Shown: in pieces, positions 37,912 through 48,351 of the stretch
How the letters are laid out: each line of letters starts with the position of its first letter
Numbering within the stretch: the first letter of the stretch is position 1
Origin: Oscheius dolichura
Lineage: Eukaryota; Nematoda; Chromadorea; Rhabditida; Rhabditidae
Length of the DNA: 64,000 nucleotides
Direction of reading: 5' to 3'
Assembly: GCA_932521035.1 (NCBI GenBank)
Contig: OW051494.1
Coordinates: 8,542,001-8,606,000 of the forward strand
Position numbers and translations under genes: made by a program
Notes under the pieces: generated by a model
The model's input: only the letters and a program-made list of their open reading frames with translations
The model's database searches: none
What the model was told of the DNA's origin: nothing

Positions 37912-38013
37912 GGAGTGATCTCACCACCGTATCCCCCCAAATTGTATTTCTATGGAGTGATCTAACCACCGTAATCCGTCAAATTGTATTTCTATGGAGT
38001 GATCTAACCACGA
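37912..38013. repeat. 42 bp tandem repeat, about 2.4 copies
   Basis: The unit begins GGAGTGATCTMACCACCGTA and ends AAATTGTATTTCTAT. Two full copies and a partial third are adjacent with few differences. Confidence 0.85.
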
Positions 38014-38091
38014 CCACCCCTATCCCAGCCCCAGCTAAACCCTGATTCTGACCAGCTGTAAATGTTATAAGGTCGGTTTAATCATTCGTTT

Positions 38092-38432
38092 TTAAATAGA
38101 AAGAAGATTCTTGTCGGGGCCGCGCGAACGCAGCCCCTCACGCAAAAATTTAGCTGTAGGCGAATCTCAACTCGAGACTGCCTCACGGGTCAGCCGTTCC
38201 GAAAGTGCAATGGAACAGCCTCGCCATGGAGCCGGCGTCTTCCTGATCACGTCAGATCTCCCAGCCAGGTAAGTTTAATGCTGGCCAAGTCGGGACAGGC
38301 TAATGCGCCGCGGCTGCCGAGATCGGATGGGTGCGGCGGGCGCGTCTCTAATTGCGGAGAGGGCGGGGAAAAGCGAACGGGCATTGTTCTGTTCGCTTTG
38401 CATTTTTGAAAAATATGGGTGCGCGGCAAAAC
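38092..38432 (+). repeat. Inverted-repeat copy A (about 335 bp)
   Basis: From AGAAAGAAGATTCTTGTCGG through CGCGAACGCAGCCCC, CCATGGAGCCGGCGTCTTCC and ending near AAAAATATGGGTGCG. Its reverse complement is at 41074-41411 with well over 90% identity by eye. No coding frame is conserved with purpose and no terminal repeats are evident within the unit. Confidence 0.85.
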
Positions 38433-38594
38433 GTGGAACGCTTGGGAGGAGATGTAGAGGCTGTTGTCTACAGGACTCTCAGCAACTTTATTTATGATCT
38501 TCGCTTTTTATATTCCGCATTTGGTTTCCTTTCAGCAGGCGAGGTTCTCCCGGCCTCCGGATGGCCGCTGAAAACGAGATAATTAATTTCATTC

Positions 38595-39774
38595 TCAAAA
38601 TAATGGCCTACTCTGTTGGCAGATAAAATATGTTTGATCACGAGTATTAGTAGAATACCACAATTGGCTTGATTGGTCCATATAATCCGCCTGGTTCGCG
38701 CGAGGATAGCCTAATTTCTCTTCCTAATTTTCTTTTGAAAATAAATTCTACCAGAATCAAAATTGGAATATCCCAGTGGAGTTCCATCTTGCCACGTACA
38801 GCTGCTGCTATTACTGGTCGTACACCACAGCCCGATCCAGGGCTGACAGAAATAATTCTGACAAGTAAAGTTTGCAATAAATTGATTATCAGCTTCATCC
38901 AAAATTATGGGTAGTGTAGCATTGTAGCTGAGGCAAGCTTGCGCCGATTCGTTATATGTTAGGATATAATCGTAGGGCTGAAACCCAGTTTATTTCACTT
39001 TATTTTCGTATTTTCATATAGCTCAATCTTTTAAACATCTTTTAACCTCTTTCAAAGTAATAAATTTACCTTGTAACATTTACAGGTATCGGGATTCAAT
39101 GTGTAGCTGGGATCGGGACAGTGACCGTCTAAAAAAGTCATTCGTGGGGGTGGCGGGTGGGACTTACTAGGACAGGATCCACTCGGTGTGGCAGTCGTCA
39201 CAGTAACCGGAGAAGCGGTAGTCGTCGGACAGCCATTAATAGGAGCCGCGTTGGGGTCAATCTGGCACATGTAGGGCTTGGCAGAGCTACAGAGCTCTTT
39301 CCTGGAACCATTCTATTGAATAAACCCGGTAAAAAGGTCTCCTACGTCCACTGGTTGTCAACATCACGGACAGCTCCACACTGGTAGATGCTGGGATCCG
39401 ATGGCTGTCCCGGCGCCCAGTTCTGATAAGAGGAATTGTCCCCGTTTGTCCAGGACCAGCGGGCCGACACTAGAAGATTCGCCCCGATCCAATAGCTAGG
39501 TGCGGGAGATGACACCGAAGCCATCCCATCAATATAGGAATTCTCAAAGGCGTTGGAGACCGAGACGAGGCTGCCTCCCATGGAATTGCAGCTCTTTTCG
39601 GCCGCGAGGAAATTTGTCGCTTGGGAAACGTATTTGTAACATCTGGAAGGGTTTATTCTATTTATAAAAAGATGAAGATTACTTATTGAAGCCACTCTCA
39701 TAGACGGTTCCAGTTGGACATCCAGCAAAATTTGAAGTAACAAGAAGAAGAAGACAAAGCGTCTTTGCTAGCAT
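38595..39774 (-). CDS. Secreted protein with two C-type lectin domains
   Basis: Exons 39774-39683, 39642-39346, 39301-39070, 38977-38752, 38710-38595, all in phase; 320 residues. Signal peptide MLAKTLCLLLLVTSNFA. Domain 1 (about residues 20-140) contains CYKYVSQATNFLAAEKSC, SYWIGANL, WSWTNGD and MCQIDP. A Thr/Pro linker (TTTASPVTVTTATPS) resembles a mucin-like hinge. Domain 2 (about 185-315) contains QACLSYNATLP, PWIGLWC, WQDGTPL and YFICQ. No EPN or QPD sugar triad is clear in domain 2, and domain 1 has QPSDP at that position. The architecture is that of the clec-48/50 type of worm genes. The last intron is 41 nt. Divergent from the membrane gene at 40239. Confidence 0.88.
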
Positions 39775-40238
39775 TACGCCAAGAGCAGAAGTGATAAGGG
39801 ACGACAGCCACTGCAGAAAGGAAGAAGAACAATGAAACAGTTCGAAGGGCGGCGCAATCTGTAGCCAGAGGATGCACTCATTTCAAACATTCATATATTT
39901 GTATATCTTTTTACACTACGAAGTCTTCGGTTTTGGCTAGAAGAGTTTCATTCGTACAATATCCCCCATTGACCATTGAACTCATTTCCGTTTGGACATA
40001 GAATTATCAGTCCCCGGAAGTCTTGTAGAAGGTTTCTTTCCAAAACAAACAAAATCCAGTTAAAGCTAAAGATGTGTGGTGCTGTGTAAAAGTGGTTGTA
40101 AAAAGCTTATCACGAAGTTCTGAAGTGTAACTGATTAAAATGGGGCAAGTGCTGGAAAAGATTTGTCTTCGCATTATGTGGTAAAGTAAGGATTACTGTA
40201 CTCGGTTCTGTCCGGAAAATATCGAGTCAAAAGCGAAA
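39775..40238. promoter_or_regulatory. Divergent promoter region, lectin and PPxY membrane gene
   Basis: 464 bp between start codons of two diverging genes. No repeats or conserved elements recognised. Confidence 0.4.
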
Positions 40239-41794
40239 ATGGAGCTCGATTCAGCCATTCGACTACTTACCTTCTGCTTCTTAGCTGCTTTGATTCAAAT
40301 GGCAGAAATACAAGAAGATGACCTCCAGCCAGAGGAAAACTTCTTTGTACGGACATTTCACCATGCAGAGGCAATTTTCTACACATTTACCTCCATCGTT
40401 TTCTCTGTGGTATGTAATTTCCTCCTTTAAAAGAGTACTGTAGTGCTCTTGGTCCCGTAGCAACTAATTAGACTACTTTCAGAGTGCGATGAAGATCCAT
40501 CTGATGACCTACTTCCTGTGGATAATTGTGCAGCTGGTCAGCAGCAGTGAGAAGGAGCCGCCGCTGGCTCAACTGCTCGTCGTCCTGGGAGAGGGCATCG
40601 CCATACTCTTCGCCACGATGGCCATCACCAACTACACATCTCTACTTCTTATTCCGCTCATGGTCATGGCCAGCCTCGAATGTGCCCGATTTGCATTCCA
40701 CGCGATGATTATCATCTTCTACATGAAGGGCCTCATCCTATTTGAGAAGGACTTGTTCTTCTTGCCGGTACGTTATGATCCTCCTTTCTTCTCGCTACCG
40801 TACCCAAAAAAGACAGCTACATCTTCAAGAATAAGCTGGCATCTACATCAGAAGCCAAAAAATAACCTAAAAACCTAGTGAAACAGCCAAAAATGACGGT
40901 CATTGCAGCCCGACAAGAAGAAAAAGAACTTCTATTTCCACTGGGAAGTAACCTGTGCCCAGTTTGGCACCATTCCCGCCCAAAAACCTTTGAATTTTGC
41001 CATTTTGAGAACAAAAACGAGAAACAGCCGCGCTAAATAAGCCAGACGAACGAATACGTCTACAGTAATCCATTCGTTTGCCACGCCCCCATATTTTTCA
41101 AAAATTTAAAGCGAACAATGCCTGTTCGCTTTCCCCCGCCCTCTCCGCAATTAGAGACGCTGCCGCCGCACCCATCCGACCTCGGCAGCCGCGGCGCATT
41201 GGCCTGTCCCGACTTGGCCAGCATTAAACTTACCTGGCTGGGAGATCTGACGTGATCAGGAAGACGCCGGCTCCATGGCGAGGCTGTTCCATTGCACTTT
41301 CGGAACGGCTGACCCGTGAGGCAGTCTCGAGTTGAGATTCGCCTACAGCTAAATTTTTGCGTGAGGGGCTGCGTTCGCGCGGCCCCGACAAGAATCTTCT
41401 TTCTATTTTAAACCTATATATTTTCCAGGAAATGGTAGAAAATGGGCTGGAGCACGCGGTGCTGTGTCTGTGCCTCATGTTCTTCTCCTACTTTTCCATC
41501 ATCGTCTCCACGGCCCTGTATCTCTACTATTGGTGTGACGACGCCGCTCGACGCCAAGCCGAAAACGCCGAGAGAGAACGCCAAGAGCTGGCTCGTTTCG
41601 CGAGGCCTTTCATCCTCCAGATGCCGGCCGGAGGACAGCAACAGCTGGACGTGGTGGAGGAGAACAGCGACAGCCCGCCCAACTATTCCCTCGTCTGCCG
41701 TCAGCCACCAGAAGCTGTCCACACGGCCAAATCGGAAACATCCCCACCGCGATACTCTCGACTGGAACGGGGATCTCAAAAGGAGGAGGAATGA
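40239..41794 (+). CDS. Multi-pass membrane protein with PPxY-motif tail
   Basis: Exons 40239-40409, 40483-40767 and 41429-41794 give 273 residues. Spans: LLTFCFLAALIQMA, IFYTFTSIVFSV, MTYFLWIIVQLV, LLVVLGEGIAILFATMA, LLIPLMVMASL to IIIFYM, and AVLCLCLMFFSYFSIIVSTAL. The last about 90 residues are cytoplasmic in style (Arg/Glu-rich helix RRQAENAERERQELARF, then PPNYS and PPRYS). PPxY motifs bind WW domains of Nedd4-type ubiquitin ligases in known proteins. I do not recognise the family. Intron 2 (661 nt) contains inverted-repeat copy B, which ends about 17 nt before the exon 3 acceptor. Confidence 0.72.
41074..41411 (-). repeat. Inverted-repeat copy B (about 335 bp)
   Basis: Reverse complement of 38092-38432. 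It lies inside intron 2 of the PPxY membrane gene. The two copies flank 2.6 kb holding the two-domain lectin gene and the first two exons of the membrane gene. Confidence 0.85.
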
Positions 41795-42010
41795 AGAGGA
41801 GGACAAGAAGGAAAGCGCACAGATAGTCGTAGACTATAGTAAAAATAATATACTGACTGGTCCTCCAATGTCTTCATTTTCTATGCCTTTCTTTCTTGTT
41901 TTCCAGCTAGAATTGCAAGATAGGCCCTAAACGACGGCCATTGCTGAGTCAGTTCAGCCACGGGCGCCCGTCGAACACAGCGCTCCCTCTTTTCGTCTCT
42001 ATTTACGATC

Positions 42011-42746
42011 GAATCCAAATGAGATTTGGATGGTGGGCGACGCTGGTAAAGAGTTTTTACTCCAGACCTTTGCAGAATTTCCGTAACGGTTTTGGTTCAA
42101 CCGCAGCTCATAGTGGATTGTAGAGAGAGGGATTCAGGTTGGGCGGGTGTTAAAGGATCAGAGAAGGAGAAAGAAGACTATATAGGAGTGAGGGAAGGTG
42201 GGATAGAGAGGCGGTAACCCTTTCAAAAACATTCCCTCATCAATATGGGCAATTTCTGAGTCGACCCCTCGTTCATTTTCGAAAGCTTGGATCGCGCGCA
42301 TCTTCCTCGCCATATGGCTTGTCGGCTCCCGCTTGATCCCCCTTTCTCAAACTTTTCGAAACTATCATGGCGTGTGTTTGACCCCCGAAAGTTTGAACTC
42401 TCGTGTTACCCTTTCCCGCCAGGCCATATGGCGGTATCATCGGAGCGGTCCGTTTTGGAGAGGAGCCAACGGCGGCCCTCTTGTTGTGATCGAGGTTCTC
42501 ATGGGTCATCAGAACAGCCATCAATGTTTTTTGAAAGGGTTACCGCCTCTCTATCCCACCTTCCCTCACTCCTATATAGTCTTCTTTCTCCTTCTTTGAT
42601 CCTTTAACACCCGCCCAACCTGAATCCCTCTCTCTACAATCCACTATGAGCTGCGGTTGAACCAAAACCGTTACGGGAATTCTGCAAAGGTCTGGAGTAA
42701 AAACTCTTTACCAGCGTCGCCCACCATCCAAATCTCATTTGGATTC
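42011..42746. repeat. Large palindrome: 223 bp arms, 289 bp loop
   Basis: The left arm 42011-42233 (from GAATCCAAATGAGATTTGGA) is matched by the reverse complement of 42523-42746 with only a few differences. The right arm is the natural upstream region of the Skp1-related pseudogene, since a diverged homologue of loop plus arm lies upstream of the intact gene at 51949-52260; the left arm is therefore the added inverted copy. The near identity implies a recent event or gene conversion. Confidence 0.88.
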
Positions 42747-42867
42747 AATCCTACCACTTCTAAAATCTTCTACGTCTCATATTTTGCTCTAACTTTATTC
42801 TGAACAACGTTGACAGCTTTTCTCTTGTATAACCCTCCTTTATCAGTTTATCTCCGGCTTGAAAATA

Positions 42868-43397
42868 ATGTCTACACCATCTGCCCCCACTGCCCCCGTC
42901 GAAGTCCCCGAAGCAGTACCCGTGGCCGTGACTGCCCCCGAAGACGTTCCCGAGCCCGCTCCCAAGAAGCTCTCCTTCATCTTGAAGTCCAACGACGGCG
43001 AGGAGATCACCGTGGAGCAAGAAGTGGCCTTCCAATCGAATGTGATCAAGAAAATGGTCGCCGATCTCCAGATCACCGACCCTGACGACAACGTCATGTC
43101 TGACCCTCTTCCCATCAGCAACCTCGACGGATGGACTCTCCGTAAAATCCGCGACTGGTGCCAGGCCCACCAGGGTGAAGTCTTCGTACCGAAGGAGCCG
43201 TATGAACCAAAGGATGGCCCTCTCCGAAGAGGAGAAAAAATTCCTTGCTGTGAACAACAAGCAGCTGCTTGCCCTTCTTAGCGTACGTTTTTTTCTTTCC
43301 TTTTTCATTAAAGAGACAATATCAGGCCGCAGATTATCTGGAGATCTCTCACCGAGAACATTACCCAGCGAATCGCCGATATGCTACTACTGCAAGC
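42868..43397 (+). pseudogene. Skp1-related (skr) pseudogene, frameshifted and truncated
   Basis: Exon 1 (42868-43282) codes MSTPSAPTAPVEVPEAVPV, then KKLSFILKSNDGEEI, VIKKMVADLQITDPDDN and WTLRKIRDWCQAHQGEVF, aligned with the intact paralogue at 52448. Near 43206-43212 one base is out of register: the frame leaves at PYEPKDG and the expected sequence (ALSEEEKKFLAVNNKQLL) resumes in another frame. Exon 2 from 43326 (AADYLEI) shifts again before ENITQRIADM and then runs into the minisatellite at about 43398, so the conserved C-terminal F-box-binding end is missing. Confidence 0.85.
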
Positions 43398-43505
43398 TAA
43401 GCGGGGAGATGTGGAACATGGATCAAAACCGGTGGGGAGATGTGGAACATGGATCAAAAACGGTGGGGAGATGTGCAAAACCGGCGGGGAGATGTGCAAG
43501 AACGG
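43398..43505. repeat. Second array of the GGTGGGGAGATGTGCAA minisatellite
   Basis: About four units with the same core as 35757-36003, here with GTGGAACATGG variants. It abuts the point where the Skp1-related pseudogene loses homology. Confidence 0.88.
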
Positions 43506-44173
43506 GTGCTTATGTATTGTCTGCGCCCTCTGTTTCCCTCGCCACCTGATTCATCGCTAGTGGCGGCCTTTTCAGTAGCATGCCTACTCATGTCAGTGGC
43601 TTCATATTGCAGCCCCAGACAAGGAACACAGTAAGGATTCCCGTCGTTTACAGCATGCCTGCTCATGTCGTTTGTATTAGATCCATTGGTAACCTTCAGG
43701 CCGTCTTTCTTACCCATTTTCGATTACTCAAGCCTCTCAACTATAATATTATTTTGGATACATGGCTAGTCGTGTTCTCGGGATAAAAATTGATTTTCCT
43801 CTCATTTGCTATACAACTGTCTGGAAAATTCTCAAAAAGGGCTAGAGACGCTAACTGGCCTTCATTTTCCCTGAAAATGGATATCCTTCTTCTTCAAAGC
43901 GAAATGTTTTCAATCACCTTTTATTTTTCTATTGTTTTAACGGGAACAGCTATTTTTTTTTATCTCGTTGGCCTTATCTCCAGCTACCTCCTGTTGTCTC
44001 GTCACCGTTCCTTTGTTTTGCTGCGCGTTTCATTGAAAACACGGTCGGTGTTCTATTTTCCCCGCATTTGAATTTGTTTGTTCATTTTGTGCTCTTCATA
44101 TCTTTTTTTAATACTACAATTCCTTTCTTCTTCTTCTTTTTTTGAATCTATGAAAATAAATTCATTTTTACAG
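43506..44173. other. Spacer
   Basis: A short direct repeat AGCATGCCT(A/G)CTCATGTC occurs near 43577 and 43653. Otherwise AT-rich, with the upstream region of the orphan gene at 44186. Confidence 0.4.
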
Positions 44174-44185
44174 AATAAACTGAGA

Positions 44186-47100
44186 ATGGTCGATAGGATT
44201 ACACCCAAAACGAAGGCTTCTGCGAAACGGACGGTGCCTGTTGAGAACGGACAGAAGTTTCTCATGCGGTCTAACCCCTACAGGCGAAGAAATGCGGAAA
44301 AAACTCGGCTAGCCGGCCTAATTCTTGATGTAAAGGGCAATATGGCTGCTTTTCTCTATAACAGGAAAGTCTACGTCATGCCGTTTGCGTTTTTCACTAA
44401 ATTCGATGGGATAACAACTAACAAAGGAGATTGGATTGCTTTTAACTTCAAATGGGTAAGGAATACAACCAAAAAAAAGAATAAAAGCTCCTTTTTTTCA
44501 GAAAAATAGACTCTCAACGATGTTTGACGTCATAAATCCAGGTACACCCCCCTTTCCGGCTACCTATACGGAGAAAGACGGACTGCAGGTGGGGGTTCTT
44601 GAAGTTTATGGAGAGAATAGATATATATTGTAGCATTCAGGGGTCCTTTTACCCTTTATTCTGTTTGTTGGAAAAGGCAATATTAAGATACCCAGTGATT
44701 TGGGAGGGTAGAGCGCGTTTCGGCCGGGGCTTGGCCTGTTGACAACCCTATTGAGTTTAAAACGGGCTCGAAATGCGGAATTACATACCTATGTAACTGA
44801 AATTCTGCTCTTGTTTCCCATTTTCCCTATGAAAAAGCGACAAAAGGAGCTTGTTCTGAGTTTCTACCATCGAAATTGGGTAAAATGGGTTCCAAACGGG
44901 AGAAATGCTCAAAAACAAGCTCGCAAATGGATAGAAGGGGGCTGTAAAGGCTTTCCTAGGGGCATAGAAACGGCCTGGCGGAGTTTAGGCTCATTGGAGC
45001 GTCCCTAGCAGGTCTGAAATTTTTGGACCTGGGACGGGATCGGGACGGAAAGGAACTTCCCCAGAAAATCACCAGGTCGGCATCTGGACGGGACCAAAAA
45101 TGGATCCTGGACAACGGAACGTATCGGGATTTTTCACCGTCGACATCCCGGGGTTTCGGGATGGAATCGGGAATCCCGCCCAGCCCTGGTTCCTAGCCTT
45201 GGAGATTCGAGAAAAAACCACCCTCTTTGACTTATTTCTACATTTTCAGGTGACCACTACCGTAGTAAAACGGGATAAATGGGTCTACCGTCACAAAGAA
45301 GTCTACGAGAAGATGGAGAACGGCGAATATGAGAAACGAATTCGATATCCGAATCTCCTCTGGTCCGATGCCTTCGACGTGAGTTTCTCTCCCAATTCTA
45401 TTCCTGTTTTCTACCTTTTAGTTTATCTCCGATCCAAATCGACTCTTCACAAAAAAACGTGGTGAAAAGGCGATGAAGGTCTTATCGAAGGTGTTCTTTG
45501 ACTGGGTCGCCTTTGAAATGTACAACCGGTTCTATTCTGACGTCTCCAAGTTTCTCACAGTCGAGCCGCTTGAACTCCTTGGCCTTGCAGATGATCCGGC
45601 TGTCGTTCTATATTCCGTGAGTTACTTTATACAACACATGCGGCTAGTTAAAGTCATCTTCCTTGCTTGCCGCCCCACGTCGCTCCCAGCTGTATCCGGG
45701 GGACTATTTCTCTTTTAGAAACCAGAGACGGGCCGAGAACGGGTATCAAGGCTGTGCCGGGCCAACCTTTTGAAATTCGGACGGGTTCCGAGCCTGCCAG
45801 CTCCAAACATTTCCCACCAGTATTCAAAAATCTCCGACATCTGGTCTCGAACCGGCCCCAATAATTTTTGCCCCTGGTTTCCATGGTTGAACCCCTGAAA
45901 TTTGGAGCTGGATTAGTATTTTCCCAAAATTTGGAGCTTGTTTCGGTCCCAGTTCTGATTGACCTGGAACAAACCCAGTAATTTTTTTCGGAGGACTGGG
46001 TATAAACAAAATCCTGACCACTGATTAAAACGATGCTTTGCTATTTTTTACATTTCATCTATCCACATTTCAGCCATGGCAAATAGCTGCAAATAGAGTC
46101 TACAAAAGGACGAATTTTGGACCAAGGCAGCCGGAGGTACGTTTCCTCCACATTCCTCACTTATTCTTCCTTTTACAATTTTATAAATTTCACCTTTTTA
46201 CAGAGACTTTTCCTGGAAAAGGTGAATCCGAAATCCCGGTACTTTGGAATTGTGATAGGCGAGGGAAGTGACCATTTCGTCGTCTGGGACTACCGTTGTG
46301 GGCAGTTGCCCTCGATGTACCGCTACCAGGTGGACGAAGAGGGGTACACCTGTCACAAGCCCAGTCCACCGGTAAATTCCCATATTTGAAAAAAGTTACC
46401 TTTCTATCGTATCAGGTTGGAACATTTGTGAGCTATTGTGTGGCTCAATGCCTTGACAGCGTCATGTCGTTCGAAGCCGCCAAAGTGAAAATCTATAGAA
46501 GTGTTCACGATGTCAAGATATTAATCCATGATGGCAAACCAACTCCTCTGGTCAGTTTGTTTTTCAAGTTTTTAGGTTAGAAAGGTTACGGGAGCCAGTC
46601 AAACCGAAATATTGCCGGATTGACCCATACCCACGGAACATTTTCCAAATTTCGCTATAAAAAAGATGGATAACGGCCCTACAAATCATTTGGAGAGCTG
46701 CTGCTTATTTTTGGCCGAACCAGGGATATTTGTAAGACCTTTTCCCAGGCTTTTAGTCTCAACGCCCGCTGTAAGGCTCCCATATCCCGCCTCTTGGGGT
46801 TAGAACGTGATTTTTTGACTTCTTCAAAATTATAGACCAATTTCTATTACAAATATAGGGTTCCAAGATATCCAATAAGGCGTTCAAATGTTTCCTAGCC
46901 GAATTCTTGTAAAAAAATGTGAATCACATGTCGGAAAGAAGTCTCAAACCTGAGGACTACCCGCGGCCCCCTTTATTGCGGTCTAACAAATCTCACTGGC
47001 TCCGGGTCATTATATTTTCTAGCCACTAACGGAAGCCGATAACCCAGAAAAGTAGCAGAATGCCCTTTATTTCCAGGTAGCCTTGGACATCGTGCTGCCC

Positions 47101-47447
47101 ATCGACTTCGTCAAGGGCTCCTACACCATCTACCATCCGTTCATCGGCCCAGTGCGCTTCTTATCTTTTCAAAAAACAAAATCTCCCGTTTTCAGATGAA
47201 AGTCTACCACTACCAGATAGAAAAGGACCTGGCTGCCAAGAAGCCCGATCTCACAATGATGGACCTTCGTGGCCGAGAAATTCGCATCTGGGTCCAGCCC
47301 TCGCACAACACCGCCGAAGCTGATGATCCTTGGGAGACGGAATTCTGGAGGTTTACAGAGTTGGACTGCAATTTGGTTCGTTCTAAAGATTTTTTTAAAC
47401 ATAAATAATGGTGTTTTCAGTTCAACAAGGACGTCTGCCGGATGTGA
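44186..47447 (+). CDS. Nematode orphan protein with two OB-like segments
   Basis: Ten exons: 44186-44455, 44502-44588, 45250-45378, 45422-45616, 46074-46136, 46204-46371, 46416-46550, 47077-47151, 47196-47375, 47421-47447. All introns fall between codons, giving 442 residues. The ATG is 12 nt after TTTTTACAG, a likely SL acceptor. Residues 43-90 (GLILDVKGNMAAFLYNR, VYVMPFAFF, GDWIAFNFKW) and 260-315 (YFGIVIGEGSDHFVVWD, VGTFVSYCVAQ) share a pattern of a small beta-barrel with a closing GDxxxF/GTxxxY strand, as in cold-shock or S1-like OB folds. Between them is a basic region (VVKRDKWVYRHKEVYEKM). No catalytic motif is evident. I cannot name the family; RNA or protein binding is conjecture. Confidence 0.75.
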
Positions 47448-47795
47448 ATCTACCAAAAGTTGGTTGGAAGCCTCCGGGGCCGTCTCTTGCCTCGAACTTC
47501 CCTTGCTATCACTTTTAAGGGTTATACTTACCTTTCTAATTCTCTCATTTTTGAATAAAAGCCATTACTGTACAGTGTATTAGGTTGTAACATAAGTATT
47601 ACCCCTGGTTTTCCCATAAAACGACGCTCGGGGGACTTGGCCAAGACATAGCCTTCCATACTGTATGGAATGGACCATACATAACTGGGCTCTTCTAGTC
47701 TTGACGGATAAGCGAACCGGTTGCTCCATTAGAAGAAACGCATTCACTTCGACCTGAAGTCCCACTGGAAAGTGGTCGTTATTCAAACAATCACG

Positions 47796-47934
47796 ATGAA
47801 TTTCATCTGTTGTGCTTTGAACCTCGCCATCTTGGCCCTGTTGACCGACTCTACCAGTGCCCTTAAATGCAGAAGTTATAGTAAGTCAACTATTTTTCTT
47901 CTGTAGTCGTAAGAAATCAATCGGGGCCCCGGTG
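47796..47934 (+). CDS. 5' part of a small secreted protein, rest not found
   Basis: Exon 47796-47879 codes a signal peptide (MNFICCALNLAILALLTDST, then SALKCRSY) and ends at a GTAAGT. A TTCTGTAG at 47911 could start a second exon of about 23 nt ending at GTGAGT. No further exons with the cysteine pattern of a Ly6-like or other secreted domain are visible before the carrier gene. It may be a gene fragment cut off by repeats. Confidence 0.35.
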
Positions 47935-48179
47935 AGTAGCAGGGTTGTGCGGATCTATCCGTATCCGAAAATACCATCGAATCCGGATTGGATACTATCT
48001 AATACGTATTTGGTTGAGTGCGGAGCAAGGCGAAGGCGGGGCGCTCTCGTTGAAACAATGCTGGGTCGAATCCTTGACTAAGTTCGGTCTCGGTTGCGTT
48101 TTTTGCCCTTTTTTCTGGCTCACACCGCGAACGGGTCCCGCAACGAAAAATACTTCAGGAATACTTGGGTAGTGTCGAG

Positions 48180-48300
48180 GACCTCAAAACAAAAAAGCAA
48201 AAAGGTTTGACGCCAGCTAGGATCGAACCCGAGACCTCTCCGACCGCGCGCCCGCCCTCAACGCACACACAGACACCGTAGCGCTTTAAATAATAGGGAT
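48180..48300 (-). repeat. tRNA-derived SINE-like sequence
   Basis: On the minus strand GGTTCGATCC is a perfect tRNA B-box, preceded by a GC-rich segment and followed by a T-rich tail (CCTTTTTGCTTTTTTG) like that at 4631-4725. The A-box is not clear. No complete cloverleaf forms. Confidence 0.35.
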
Positions 48301-48351
48301 AGGATGCGAGTAAGAAAATATTTATTTCTTTTAAGCATACAATCACCAATT

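Noticed and set aside
39107-39180. Extra 35 nt intron in the two-domain lectin linker
   Set aside because: GT...AG exists but removing it breaks the frame of the downstream GHCPDPSY segment, whereas reading through keeps it.
41357-41428. Upstream extension of exon 3 of the PPxY membrane gene into repeat copy B
   Set aside because: The open frame there is repeat sequence and TTTTCCAG at 41421-41428 gives an in-phase acceptor.
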